In this document: in pieces, positions 44,277-53,106 of the stretch
How the letters are laid out: each line of letters starts with the position of its first letter
How positions within the stretch are numbered: position 1 is the first letter of the stretch
Origin: Janthinobacterium saanense
Lineage (GTDB): Bacteria; Pseudomonadota; Gammaproteobacteria; Burkholderiales; Burkholderiaceae_D
Direction: 5' to 3'
DNA length: 64,000 bases
Assembly (NCBI RefSeq): GCF_014200675.1
Contig: NZ_JACHCI010000022.1
Span: forward strand, 1 to 64,000
Position numbers and translations under genes: made by a program
Notes under the pieces: generated by a model
Told to the model about the DNA's origin: nothing
What the model saw: only the letters and a program-made list of their open reading frames with translations
The model's database searches: none

Positions 44277-46906
44277 GCGCCAATCTCAAGACCCTGATCG
44301 CCAAATTGAATGACACTCTGCGCACGGCCGCCACGCGCGCCGCGTCCATCTGCGTGGGGCTGGGCCAGTATGAAGTCGATATCGAACACCTGTTTCTGGC
44401 CTTGCTGGAGCAGGAACGCAGCGACTTCGTCGTCATTGCGCGCCGCAGCGAAATCAGCCTGTCGGCGCTGGAAGCAGACTTGCGCCGCGAAATCGGCGGC
44501 TTCAAGACAGGCAGTGCGCGCACGCCCGTGTTCTCGCCCCATCTGCCGCTGCTGTTCGAACACGCCTGGCTGATTGCCTCGCTGGGCACGGCGCAGCCGG
44601 CCGCCATCCGCAGCCGCCATGTGCTGCTGGCCTTGCTGACGGAGCCGGAATTGTCGCAGCTGGCCTATCGCAGTTCCAAACTGTTTGCGCGCTTCAGCGT
44701 GGAACAGCTGAAGCATTATCCGGACAAGCTGACGGCAGGATCAGATGAGGATACGCCGTCGGTAGCAGAAGCTTCCATAACGCCGGTCGATGGTCTCACG
44801 GCGCTGGCCGCAAAAACGCCGGCGCTGGACCAGTTCACCACCGACCTGACGCAGCTGGCGCGCGAGGGCAAGCTCGATCCCGTGATCGGCCGCGAAAATG
44901 AAATCCGCCAGGCGGTCGATATTTTGCTGCGCCGGCGCCAGAATAATCCCATCCTCACGGGCGAGGCTGGCGTGGGCAAGACGGCCGTGGTGGAAGGCCT
45001 GGCCTTGCGCATCGCTGCCGGCGACGTGCCCGAAGTGCTGCAGGGCGCGCACATCCACACGCTCGACATGGGGCTGCTGCAGGCCGGCGCCAGCGTCAAG
45101 GGCGAGTTTGAAAGCCGGCTGAAAAACGTTATCGATGAAGTGGCGAAAAGCCCGCATGCCATCATCCTCTTCATCGACGAGGCGCACACCATGATAGGCG
45201 CGGGCGGCCAGGCGGGGCAGAACGATGCGGCCAACCTGCTGAAACCTGCGCTGGCGCGCGGTGCGCTGCGCACCATCGCCGCCACCACCTGGAGTGAATA
45301 TAAAAAGTATTTTGAAAAAGATGCGGCCCTGGCGCGCCGCTTCCAGGTCGTCAAGGTGGAAGAGCCGAGTGAAGAAATCGCCTGCGCCATGCTGCGCGCG
45401 ATGGCGCCGCTGATGGAGCGCCATTTCAATCTGCGCGTGCGCGATGAAGCCATCACCGATGCGGTGCGTTTGTCGCACCGCTACATCAGCGGACGCCAGC
45501 TGCCCGACAAGGCCATCAGTGTGCTCGATACGGCCTGCGCCAAGGTGGCGCTGGGCCAGAGCGCCACGCCGGCCCAGCTGGAAAACGCCAGCCGCCAGCT
45601 TGAAAGGGTGGCTACGGAAATCGCCGCGCTGGAACGCGAGCAGCTTGACGGTGACAGCCGTGGCGCTGCTGCGCGCCTGCTCGTGCTGCGCGGCGAGCGT
45701 GAACAGGGACAGGCCACGGTGGCGGCGCTGGCGCAGCGCTGGGAGCGTGAAAAAACACTGGTCGAACAGATTGCCGCATTGCGCAGCGGGCTGCAAGGTG
45801 AACGGCCGGGTGAAGATGGCGCGGCCCGTTTGCTGGCGCTGAAAGAAGAACTGGCGGCCTTGCAGGGCGAGTCGCCGCTGGCGCCGCTGGAAGTCGATGG
45901 ACAAGTCGTGGCGGGTATCGTCGCCGGCTGGACCGGTATCCCGCTGGGCAAGATGGTCAAGGATGACATCCGCACCGTGCTGACCCTGGGCGCCGCGCTG
46001 CGCGAGCGCATCCTGGGGCAGGATCATGTGATGGAGGCGATCGCGCAGCGCGTGCGTACGGCGCGCGCCAACCTCGATGATCCGAACAAGCCGCAAGCCG
46101 TGTTCCTGTTCACGGGGCCGTCGGGCACGGGCAAGACGGAGACGGCGCTGGCCCTGGCCGACTTGCTGTATGGCGGCGAGCGCAAGCTGATCACCATCAA
46201 TATGAGCGAGTACCAGGAAGCGCACAGCGTGGCCGGCCTGAAAGGCTCGCCACCCGGTTATATCGGTTATGGCGAGGGCGGCGTGCTGACCGAAGCCGTG
46301 CGCCGCCAGCCGTATAGCGTGGTGCTGCTGGACGAGGCCGAGAAAGCCCATCCCGATGTGCTGGAACTGTTCTTCCAGGTATTCGACAAGGGCGTGCTCG
46401 ATGACGCCGAAGGACGTGAAATCGACTTCCGCAACACCGTCATCATCGCCACCTCGAATTTGGGTTCTGCGGCGATGATGGCTGCCTGTCTGAACCAGCC
46501 GGCCGAGAACTTGCCCACGCCGCAGGCACTGGGAGAGCTGGTGCGCCCGCAGCTGGTCAAGCATTTCAAGCCTGCCTTTTTGGGCCGATTGAAAGTGCTG
46601 CCTTTCTATCCCCTCAACGATGCGGTGCTGGTCCGTATCATCACCCTGAAACTGGCGCGCATCGGCCGGCGCATCGCGCACAACCACCAGGCGCAGTTCA
46701 GCCATGACGAGGCCCTGGTCGAAGCGGTGCTGGCGCGCTGCACCGAAGTCGATTCGGGCGCCCGCAATGTGGACCAGATCCTCAACGGCAGCGTGCTGCC
46801 CGAGATCGCCGAAGCGGTACTGGTACGCATGGCTGGCGGCGAGCCGATCACCAGCATCCGCGTGGGCGCCAATAAATCAGGCCAGTTCAAATACACGATC
46901 AAATAA
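44273..46906 (+). CDS. tssH: Type VI secretion ATPase TssH (ClpV)
   Basis: An 877-aa AAA+ disassembly ATPase. The N domain (1-150) binds TssC. The first AAA module has GEAGVGKT (230-237) and LFIDEAHTMIGAGG, and the second has FTGPSGTGKTETA (613-625) and VVLLDEAEKAHPDVLELFFQVFDKG. Between them is the ClpV-type middle domain. VIGRENEIRQAVDILLRRRQNNPIL is the Clp signature. Length and motif set are normal, so it should be active in recycling contracted sheaths. Confidence 0.97.
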   Translation: MSANLKTLIAKLNDTLRTAATRAASICVGLGQYEVDIEHLFLALLEQERSDFVVIARRSEISLSALEADLRREIGGFKTGSARTPVFSPHLPLLFEHAWLIASLGTAQPAAIRSRHVLLALLTEPELSQLAYRSSKLFARFSVEQLKHYPDKLTAGSDEDTPSVAEASITPVDGLTALAAKTPALDQFTTDLTQLAREGKLDPVIGRENEIRQAVDILLRRRQNNPILTGEAGVGKTAVVEGLALRIAAGDVPEVLQGAHIHTLDMGLLQAGASVKGEFESRLKNVIDEVAKSPHAIILFIDEAHTMIGAGGQAGQNDAANLLKPALARGALRTIAATTWSEYKKYFEKDAALARRFQVVKVEEPSEEIACAMLRAMAPLMERHFNLRVRDEAITDAVRLSHRYISGRQLPDKAISVLDTACAKVALGQSATPAQLENASRQLERVATEIAALEREQLDGDSRGAAARLLVLRGEREQGQATVAALAQRWEREKTLVEQIAALRSGLQGERPGEDGAARLLALKEELAALQGESPLAPLEVDGQVVAGIVAGWTGIPLGKMVKDDIRTVLTLGAALRERILGQDHVMEAIAQRVRTARANLDDPNKPQAVFLFTGPSGTGKTETALALADLLYGGERKLITINMSEYQEAHSVAGLKGSPPGYIGYGEGGVLTEAVRRQPYSVVLLDEAEKAHPDVLELFFQVFDKGVLDDAEGREIDFRNTVIIATSNLGSAAMMAACLNQPAENLPTPQALGELVRPQLVKHFKPAFLGRLKVLPFYPLNDAVLVRIITLKLARIGRRIAHNHQAQFSHDEALVEAVLARCTEVDSGARNVDQILNGSVLPEIAEAVLVRMAGGEPITSIRVGANKSGQFKYTIK

Positions 46907-46927
46907 AGACATTCTTCGGAGAGCGCC

Positions 46928-47965
46928 ATGTTCAATCTCGATCAGTTGCTGTTGCCCGTCAGCGCCGTGCATCCCTGTGGCGAGGATATCAGTTTCAGCC
47001 AGGAGCTTGATGTTGTCGCCCGCGCGCGCCAGCATGATGACCCCAGCCTGGACCAGGGTGAATGGGTGGTGGCGCTGAAGGAAGCCGACTGGCCCTTCGT
47101 GGCCACGCGCTGCGAACAGTTGATTGCCTCGCACAGCAAGGATTTGCGGGTGGCCGTCTGGCTGGCCGAAGCGCATGCGCGTACCCGCCACTTTCGCGGC
47201 CTCGGCGACGGCTATGCCTTGCTGGCGGGGCTGTGCGAACAGTACTGGGACGGCCTGTTTCCGCTGGCCGAGGAAGGCGACCAGGAACAGCGCATCGGCA
47301 ATCTGTTCTGGCTGTTGACGCGCACGCCGCAGCTGGTGCGCGAGATTCCCTTGACCGATGGTGCCGAAGGCCAGTTTTCGCTGCAGGATTTCGATGCCGC
47401 CCGCCAGCGCGCAGCGGCCAGCCAGGCGCAGGCCGCGTCGGAAGGCTGGGGCGAGACGCGCCGCGACGAGGGCGTGACCCTGGCGCAGATGGAGACGGCG
47501 CGCCAGCGCAATACGCGCGCCTATACCGATGGCTTGCTGGCGGATGCGCGCTATTGCATGCAGTCGCTGCTGGCGCTGGAACGCTGCGTCGATGCCCGCG
47601 TGGGCGCCGATGGCCCGAGTTTTCGCGCCGCCCGCGAAGCGCTGGAAAACGCCATCCATTTTATTTCTCCCTTGCTGCCGGGGACCGAGCTGCCCGGCGC
47701 CTTGTCTGGCACCTTGCCTGGCGCCGCGCCGGCGACCGGCAATGGCAGCGCCCTGCTGCAGCGGCATCAGGCGCTGGCCCAGTTGCGCCAGGTGGCCGAT
47801 TTCTTCCGCCGCACCGAGCCGCACAGCCCCGTCGCCTACCTGGCCGACAAGGCTGCCAGCTGGGGCGAGATGCCGCTGCATCTGTGGCTGCGCGCCGTCG
47901 TCAAGGACCAGGGCACGCTGGCGCAGCTCGACGAAATGCTGGGCACGGCCAGCGGGCATGACTGA
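46928..47965 (+). CDS. tssA: Type VI secretion protein TssA
   Basis: A 345-aa protein. The N-terminal ImpA_N region (LDQLLLPVSAVHPCGEDISFSQELDVVARAR, then WVVALKEADWPFVATRCEQLIASHSKDLRVAVWLAEA and YWDGLFPLAEEGD) is typical. The C-terminal half (from about 225) is the variable region and ends with PVAYLADKAASWGEMPLHLWLRAVV, a common TssA ending. TssA primes baseplate and sheath assembly. It is the last gene of the plus-strand operon; a possible TATAAT (47971-47976) for the next gene follows at once. Confidence 0.9.
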   Translation: MFNLDQLLLPVSAVHPCGEDISFSQELDVVARARQHDDPSLDQGEWVVALKEADWPFVATRCEQLIASHSKDLRVAVWLAEAHARTRHFRGLGDGYALLAGLCEQYWDGLFPLAEEGDQEQRIGNLFWLLTRTPQLVREIPLTDGAEGQFSLQDFDAARQRAAASQAQAASEGWGETRRDEGVTLAQMETARQRNTRAYTDGLLADARYCMQSLLALERCVDARVGADGPSFRAAREALENAIHFISPLLPGTELPGALSGTLPGAAPATGNGSALLQRHQALAQLRQVADFFRRTEPHSPVAYLADKAASWGEMPLHLWLRAVVKDQGTLAQLDEMLGTASGHD

Positions 47966-48004
47966 TCCTCTATAATTGCCAGTCAAACAATCCTGGAGCT
48001 TACC

Positions 48005-48517
48005 GTGAAAAAGCTGCTGTTCCTGAGTCTGGTTTTACTGGGCGGCTGTGTGGGCCGGCCCGACAATATCCATCCTGTCAGTCATTTCGACACCACCAAG
48101 TATCTGGGCAAATGGTATGAAATCGCACGCCTCGACCATTCCTTCGAACGCGGGCTCAGCCATGTGACGGCCGACTACAGCGTGCGCCAGGACGGCGGCC
48201 TGAAGGTGCTCAACCGTGGTTACAACGATGGCAGCAACACCTGGAAAGAGGCAGAAGGCAAGGCGTATTTTGTCGACAAGAAAGATGTCGGTTACTTGAA
48301 AGTGTCGTTTTTCGGCCCCTTTTATGGCTCCTACATCGTCTTTAACCTGGACCAGCAGGACTACAGCTATTCCATGATCAGCGGCCCCGACAAGTCCTAT
48401 TTCTGGCTGCTGTCGCGCACGCCCACCATGGATGCTGCCCTGCAGCAGCGTCTGATCGCCAAGGCGCAAAGCCTGGGTTTCGATACCTCGAAGTTGATTT
48501 ATGTGAAGCAAGACTAA
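48005..48517 (+). CDS. blc: Outer-membrane lipoprotein lipocalin Blc
   Basis: A 170-aa bacterial lipocalin. The lipobox LLGGC places Cys15 as the lipid anchor; the lipocalin signature YLGKWYEIARLDHSFERGL is at about 31-49, and SKDxx-like ISGPDKSYFWLLSRTP lies near 120-135. Blc binds lysophospholipids at the outer membrane and is often stress-induced. The start is GTG with TGGAG 7 bp upstream. It is separate from the T6SS operon in function, though only 39 bp away. Confidence 0.93.
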   Translation: MKKLLFLSLVLLGGCVGRPDNIHPVSHFDTTKYLGKWYEIARLDHSFERGLSHVTADYSVRQDGGLKVLNRGYNDGSNTWKEAEGKAYFVDKKDVGYLKVSFFGPFYGSYIVFNLDQQDYSYSMISGPDKSYFWLLSRTPTMDAALQQRLIAKAQSLGFDTSKLIYVKQD

Positions 48518-48666
48518 GCTGGGCGCGTTGCCCGGCAGCTTATCCGCGCTGTTGCTTTTCTGCATGTCCTTTCTTGCAATGCCTATCTGATGCGCTCACA
48601 ATCGACGACAGGGCAGCTTTTGCCTTGTAGCGGTTTTGTTTCTTTCTTTCAGATAGGGATCACGCA

Positions 48667-50361
48667 ATGAAAAACCTCAAGATTGGCGTGCGCCTGGGCG
48701 GCGGTTTTGCCGCCGTATTGTTGCTATTGACTACCCTCACCGTGGTGGGCATCGTGCAGATGCAGGGCGCCAGCAGGGAAACGGATGAGCTGATCACCGT
48801 CAAGGTGCGCAACGAGCGCCTGATCAGCGAGTGGACCAAGGTGATCGAAGTCAATGCGGCGCGCACCGTGGCCGCCTGGAAAGTCAGCGATCCCGAAGAT
48901 CAAAAACAATTCGAAAAAGAAATGACGGCCTCATCCGCCAGGGCGACGGAAATCCAGGAAGATATCGGAAAAAGCCAGCTGAACGCGGAAGAAAAAGCCT
49001 TGTATCAGGAAGTCCTGGCTGCGCGCAAGACCTACACCGAAGTGCGCAAGAATGTCTTCAAGGCCAAGAGCGCGGGCGACTTGGCGCTGGGCAAGCAATT
49101 GTTTGATGGCGACATGGCGCTCAAACGCGATGTCTATCTGGGCGCCTTGAGCAAGCTGGCCGCGCTGGAAACGCGCTTGCTGGACGTGACTGCCGAGCAG
49201 ATCCGTGCCCGCTACGAAAGCGGCCGCTTGCTGCTGGTCTCGCTGGGCGTGGCGGCCATCTTGCTGGGCATCGCTTGCGCTTACTGGATCACGCGCTCGA
49301 TTACGCGCCCCATCACGCGGGCCGTGCAAGTGGCCGAGGCGGTGGCGACGGGCGACCTGACCAGCCAGATCGAGGTGCAAAGCCGCGATGAAACGGGGCA
49401 ATTGATGCACGCGCTGAAGAACATGAACGACAAGCTGGTCAGCATCGTCGGCCAGGTACGCGTGGGCACCGATTCCATCAGCACGGCGTCCAGTGAAATC
49501 GCTGCCGGCAATATGGACTTGTCGTCGCGCACGGAAGAGCAGGCCAGTTCCCTGGAAGAAACAGCCTCATCCATGGAAGAGCTCACCTCCACCGTGATAC
49601 GCAATGCCGAGAATGCCCGCAGCGCCAACCAGTTGGCCATCGATGCGGCCAGCATTGCCAGCCGTGGCGGCGCCGTGGTGTCGGACGTGGTCAGCACCAT
49701 GGGTTCCATCAATGCTTCCTCGCGCAAGATCGTCGACATCATCAGCGTGATCGACGCGATTGCCTTCCAGACCAATATCCTCGCGCTGAACGCCGCCGTC
49801 GAAGCGGCGCGCGCGGGCGAGCAGGGGCGTGGCTTCGCCGTGGTGGCGACGGAAGTGCGCAACCTGGCGCAACGGTCAAGCCAGGCCGCCAAGGAAATCA
49901 AGGACTTGATCAACGATTCCGTGCAAAAAGTCGAAGCCGGTTCGCAACTGGTGGACAAGGCAGGCCACACCATGGACGAGATCGTACAAAGCATCAACCA
50001 CGTGACGCAGATCATGAACGACATCACGGACGCCAGCGACGAGCAGCGGGCCGGCATCGAACAAGTCAACCAGGCCATAGTCCAGATGGACCAGGTGACG
50101 CAGCAAAATGCGGCCTTGGTCGAGCAGGCGGCTGCGGCGGCCGAAGCGATGCAGGAACAATCGGCGCGCCTGGCCGAGGTGGTGGGCGTGTTCAAGCTTG
50201 ATGCCGCGCAGGCGCAGCTACGCCACAGCACGCGGCCAGCTGTGCCTATGCGGCCTTCTGTGTCCGCTCCACAGGCAACGGTGACGCAGCTCGACGTGGC
50301 GGGTGTCCGCAAGGCAAAAGCCCCAGTCGCTTCCGGCAATGACGAGTGGGAAGAGTTTTAA
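48667..50361 (+). CDS. Methyl-accepting chemotaxis protein
   Basis: A 564-aa chemoreceptor. Membrane helix 1 is about 10-30, a periplasmic four-helix-bundle sensor follows to about 190, then helix 2 ([21 protein letters not shown]), a HAMP domain with [22 protein letters not shown], and the signalling domain with hairpin tip [38 protein letters not shown]-type sequence. The C-terminus ends in NDEWEEF, which fits the xWxxF CheR/CheB tether pentapeptide. The ligand cannot be predicted from this sensor type. Confidence 0.95.
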   Translation: MKNLKIGVRLGGGFAAVLLLLTTLTVVGIVQMQGASRETDELITVKVRNERLISEWTKVIEVNAARTVAAWKVSDPEDQKQFEKEMTASSARATEIQEDIGKSQLNAEEKALYQEVLAARKTYTEVRKNVFKAKSAGDLALGKQLFDGDMALKRDVYLGALSKLAALETRLLDVTAEQIRARYESGRLLLVSLGVAAILLGIACAYWITRSITRPITRAVQVAEAVATGDLTSQIEVQSRDETGQLMHALKNMNDKLVSIVGQVRVGTDSISTASSEIAAGNMDLSSRTEEQASSLEETASSMEELTSTVIRNAENARSANQLAIDAASIASRGGAVVSDVVSTMGSINASSRKIVDIISVIDAIAFQTNILALNAAVEAARAGEQGRGFAVVATEVRNLAQRSSQAAKEIKDLINDSVQKVEAGSQLVDKAGHTMDEIVQSINHVTQIMNDITDASDEQRAGIEQVNQAIVQMDQVTQQNAALVEQAAAAAEAMQEQSARLAEVVGVFKLDAAQAQLRHSTRPAVPMRPSVSAPQATVTQLDVAGVRKAKAPVASGNDEWEEF

Positions 50362-50447
50362 TCAGCCAATTTAAACGATAGATACTGTCACCCCGGCATG
50401 GCGCGGGCGCTACAATCGCGGCTTGAAAACACAGCAAGCGCTCCGCC

Positions 50448-51101
50448 ATGACCCGCAGCAATATCAGCACCACCATCGTCGACCAGAATAAACGCGCACG
50501 CTGCCCCGCATGCCTGCGCGCTGCCTCCAGCTGCATCTGCCACTGGGTGGCTCCCGTGCCACATACGGTGGAAGTGCTGATATTGCAGCATCCGCTGGAA
50601 GTCCATAATGCCAAAGGCAGCGCCCGCTTGCTGCACCTGAGCCTGCCCAACAGCCGTTTGCTGACCGGCGAAAGTTTCGCTCCCGACGACCTCGATACCT
50701 TGCTATCTGGCAAGCATAACGTCTTGCTGTATCCCGATACCCCCGGTGACCGTTCCTTGGGCATCGCACCGCCACCCGCACTCGATCCTGCCATTTTGAC
50801 TGACTTGTCGCAATTGCGCCTGGTGGTGCTGGACGCCACTTGGCGCAAGAGCCGCAAGATGCTGTATCTCAATCCCCAGCTGCAGCGCTTGCCGCGTTTG
50901 CCGCTGCGCGATACGCCCGATTCACACTATTTGATCCGCAAGGCGCATGCTCCGGACCAGCTATCAACCCTGGAAGCGACTTGTTATGCCCTGATGCAGT
51001 TGGAGCATGAGGAAGCCCGCTTTGTTCCCCTGATCGCGGCGTTTGATGGCTTTGTGGGGCAGCAGTTGAGCTATGTCATGCCTACCAAGGAAAAAGCGTA
51101 A
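50448..51101 (+). CDS. DTW domain tRNA-uridine aminocarboxypropyltransferase
   Basis: A 217-aa DTW protein. The zinc-binding CPACLRAASSCICHW (about 19-33) and VVLDATWRKSRKMLYLNP (the DTW motif, with Ala in place of the usual Gly) near 125-143 are clear, and DSHYLIRKAHAPDQLSTLEA is typical. E. coli TapT (YfiP), of this family, makes acp3U47 in tRNA using S-adenosylmethionine. The start is ATG 50448. The gene is separate from the MCP gene before it. Confidence 0.9.
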   Translation: MTRSNISTTIVDQNKRARCPACLRAASSCICHWVAPVPHTVEVLILQHPLEVHNAKGSARLLHLSLPNSRLLTGESFAPDDLDTLLSGKHNVLLYPDTPGDRSLGIAPPPALDPAILTDLSQLRLVVLDATWRKSRKMLYLNPQLQRLPRLPLRDTPDSHYLIRKAHAPDQLSTLEATCYALMQLEHEEARFVPLIAAFDGFVGQQLSYVMPTKEKA

Positions 51102-51224
51102 GCAGTAGCCTGAGGCAATCCATCGCGACCCATGCATCCGATCGCCGCTCTGATCCGGACATGCCATAATCGTCGGCGCGCATACTGTGATGCGTTCAGA
51201 CGCTGGCAAAGGAGAGGTAGTTCA

Positions 51225-51350
51225 ATGCAACAAACCGATTCGATTCTGCACATCACATCGCCGGCGCCGCTCCGGGCCCAAGGAATCTTGCTGTGCATGC
51301 TCGCGCTCGCAATCCTTGCCTTTACGGTAAAAACAATGCCGATAGTTTGA
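51225..51350 (+). CDS. Very small membrane peptide
   Basis: A 41-aa product (MQQTDSILHITSPAPLRAQG, then a hydrophobic helix LLCMLALAILAFTV). The ribosome site GGAGAGG lies 7 bp before the ATG. Its TGA overlaps the ATG of the next gene (TGATG at 51348-51352), so the two are translated in tandem. No known family. Confidence 0.55.
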   Translation: MQQTDSILHITSPAPLRAQGILLCMLALAILAFTVKTMPIV

Positions 51351-51733
51351 TGACATTGAGTATGGGCGCGCTGGGAACCGGGGCGGTTATTCTTGTCTTC
51401 GTGTTGTTAGCGAGTGCTGTACTGTTCAGGAATCTCTTCGGTAAAGAAGAGACAGTCTTGATCAAGGACGGCACGCCTGCTGGAACGGCGACTGTCTCTG
51501 CGATTGTGTGCAGCGACCTGATCGCTATTGAGCCCAAGCCGCTGCCCCTGCCCATGGCTGCGGATGGCAAGATGGCCATGCTCGGCCTGGGCGGTGAAAG
51601 ACTGATCTTTTACACCAGCACCAAGGCTTGCCCATTCGGTATCGGCCTCTCTGACGCGGCGGCGATGGCGGCGATTGAACAGATCGAACAATTTTGCGGC
51701 AGGCCATTGCTGCGTCAGACCAAAGTCATTTAG
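51350..51733 (+). CDS. Small membrane-anchored protein, unknown function
   Basis: A 127-aa protein with one N-terminal helix (GALGTGAVILVFVLLASAVLF, about 6-26) and a soluble domain with repeated small strands (PLPLPMAADGKMAMLGLGGERLIFYTSTKACPFGIGL) and two later Cys. Translation start is set by the TGATG overlap with the preceding mini-gene. The soluble part faces either the cytoplasm or the periplasm; I recognise no family. The open frame extends left to 51293 but only as a shadow. Confidence 0.6.
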   Translation: MTLSMGALGTGAVILVFVLLASAVLFRNLFGKEETVLIKDGTPAGTATVSAIVCSDLIAIEPKPLPLPMAADGKMAMLGLGGERLIFYTSTKACPFGIGLSDAAAMAAIEQIEQFCGRPLLRQTKVI

Positions 51734-51810
51734 CGCTAGTCTTCCAGATGATGCGCATCAAGCAAAAGCTGAAGAACAGCGCTTGATCTTGCGTTTGTAA
51801 CGGCATAGTA

Positions 51811-51830
51811 TACTGTATGTATATACAGTA
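51811..51830 (+). promoter_or_regulatory. LexA (SOS) box
   Basis: TACTGTATGTATATACAGTA contains CTGT-N8-ACAG (51813-51828) and differs little from the E. coli consensus. It overlaps a possible -10 element TATACT (51809-51814) and lies just before the radical SAM gene, so LexA binding would block transcription. Confidence 0.88.
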
Positions 51831-51843
51831 AATGAGGCCGTTC

Positions 51844-53034
51844 ATGAAAGCATTCCTTCCAGAACACGATGACTACGATGCCGGGCAAGTCATGTTGCCG
51901 CCGCCATCGCTGAAGGCGCGCAAGGGGCGTGGCGCCGTCTCCAATCTGCAGGGGCGCTATGAAGTGCATGCGCGTGACGGTTTCGACGATGGCTGGGGTG
52001 TGCTGGATGGTGATGGGCAAGAGCCAGAGTCAGGAGCGGCGGCCTGGAAGACGCAAGTCACGGCCGAGCAGGCGCGCACCATTCTGACGCGCAATCAATC
52101 CCCTGATTTGCCGTTCAGTGTTTCCTTGAATCCATACCGCGGATGTGAGCATGGCTGTATTTATTGCTTCGCCAGGCCGACGCATAGCTACCTGGGCCTG
52201 TCGCCGGGGCTCGATTTTGAAAGCAAGATTTTCGCCAAGGAAAACGCACCCGAGCTGCTGCGGCGCGAACTGGCCAAGCCCGGTTATGTGCCCGAACCGA
52301 TTGCGCTGGGCGTCAATACCGATGCCTACCAGCCCTGCGAGCGAGAGTGGCGGCTGACGCGGCGGGTGCTGGAAGTGCTCGATGAATGCGCGCATCCGGT
52401 GGGCCTGATCACCAAGTCGTCTTTGATCGAACGCGATATCGACTTGCTGGCGCCGATGGCGACCAAGCGCCTGGCGGCCGTCGCCATCACCATGACGACC
52501 CTGGACCCGGCGATTGCGCGTACCCTGGAACCGCGTGCGGCAGCTCCGGCGCGGCGGCTGCGCACCATCCGCAGCTTGACGGACGCGGGTATTCCCGTCG
52601 GCGTCAGCATTGCGCCCATCATCCCTTTCGTGACGGAACCGGAAATTGAAAAACTGCTGGAAGCGGTGCGTGATGCAGGCGCCATCCACGCCCATTACGT
52701 GGTGCTACGCCTGCCCTGGGAAGTCAATCCACTCTTCCAGCAATGGCTGCAAACGCATTTTCCTGAGCGGGCGCAGCGGGTCATGAACAGGGTACGCGAG
52801 ATGCGCGGCGGCAAGGATTACGACAGCAGCTTTGGCGCACGCATGCAAGGCGAGGGCATCTGGGCTGACTTGATACGCCAGCGCTTTGAAAAAGCCGTGC
52901 ACCGGCTGGGGCTGCACGGCAAGGGTGGCCGTTTCAAGCAGCTCGACAGCACCCAGTTCCGGCGTCCGCTGGTAGTGCCACCGCCGGGTGTGCGTGCCCG
53001 AGGGGGCGGCGAAGGGCAGCTGAACTTGTTCTGA
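51844..53034 (+). CDS. PA0069-family radical SAM protein (spore photoproduct lyase-like)
   Basis: A 396-aa radical SAM enzyme. The cluster motif CEHGCIYC (Cys101, Cys105, Cys108) binds the 4Fe-4S centre, and SLNPYRGCEHGCIYCFARPTHSYLGLSPGLDFE is the family signature, followed by LGVNTDAYQPCEREWRLTRRVLE. The Rv2578c/PA0069 group is distantly related to spore photoproduct lyase and its substrate is unknown. An ATG at 51832 gives four more residues but sits 2 bp from the LexA box; GAGG within it serves the ATG at 51844 better. The SOS box implies a role in DNA damage response. Confidence 0.9.
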   Translation: MKAFLPEHDDYDAGQVMLPPPSLKARKGRGAVSNLQGRYEVHARDGFDDGWGVLDGDGQEPESGAAAWKTQVTAEQARTILTRNQSPDLPFSVSLNPYRGCEHGCIYCFARPTHSYLGLSPGLDFESKIFAKENAPELLRRELAKPGYVPEPIALGVNTDAYQPCEREWRLTRRVLEVLDECAHPVGLITKSSLIERDIDLLAPMATKRLAAVAITMTTLDPAIARTLEPRAAAPARRLRTIRSLTDAGIPVGVSIAPIIPFVTEPEIEKLLEAVRDAGAIHAHYVVLRLPWEVNPLFQQWLQTHFPERAQRVMNRVREMRGGKDYDSSFGARMQGEGIWADLIRQRFEKAVHRLGLHGKGGRFKQLDSTQFRRPLVVPPPGVRARGGGEGQLNLF

Positions 53035-53047
53035 CTGCAGGCGCAGG

Positions 53048-53094
53048 TGTCATGCCAGAGCCGTCATACGCCTGACAGCTCTGGCGTATGACGG
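53048..53094. repeat. Interlaced (permuted) inverted repeats
   Basis: GCCAGAGC (53054-53061) is complementary to GCTCTGGC (53078-53085), and CCGTCATACGCC (53061-53072) is complementary to GGCGTATGACGG (53083-53094). Both are perfect, but they interlock in the order A-B-A'-B', so the RNA can form one hairpin or the other, or a pseudoknot. It fills the 72-bp gap between two convergent genes and has no T run. Confidence 0.75.
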
Positions 53095-53106
53095 TTGATG
53101 GCTTGC

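Noticed and set aside
48516-48545. Terminator after blc
   Set aside because: AAGCTG and CAGCTT can pair, but the stem needs a bulge and no T run follows.
51736-52020. 94-aa minus-strand frame overlapping the SOS box
   Set aside because: Overlaps the clear radical SAM gene and its operator. No ribosome site or family similarity.
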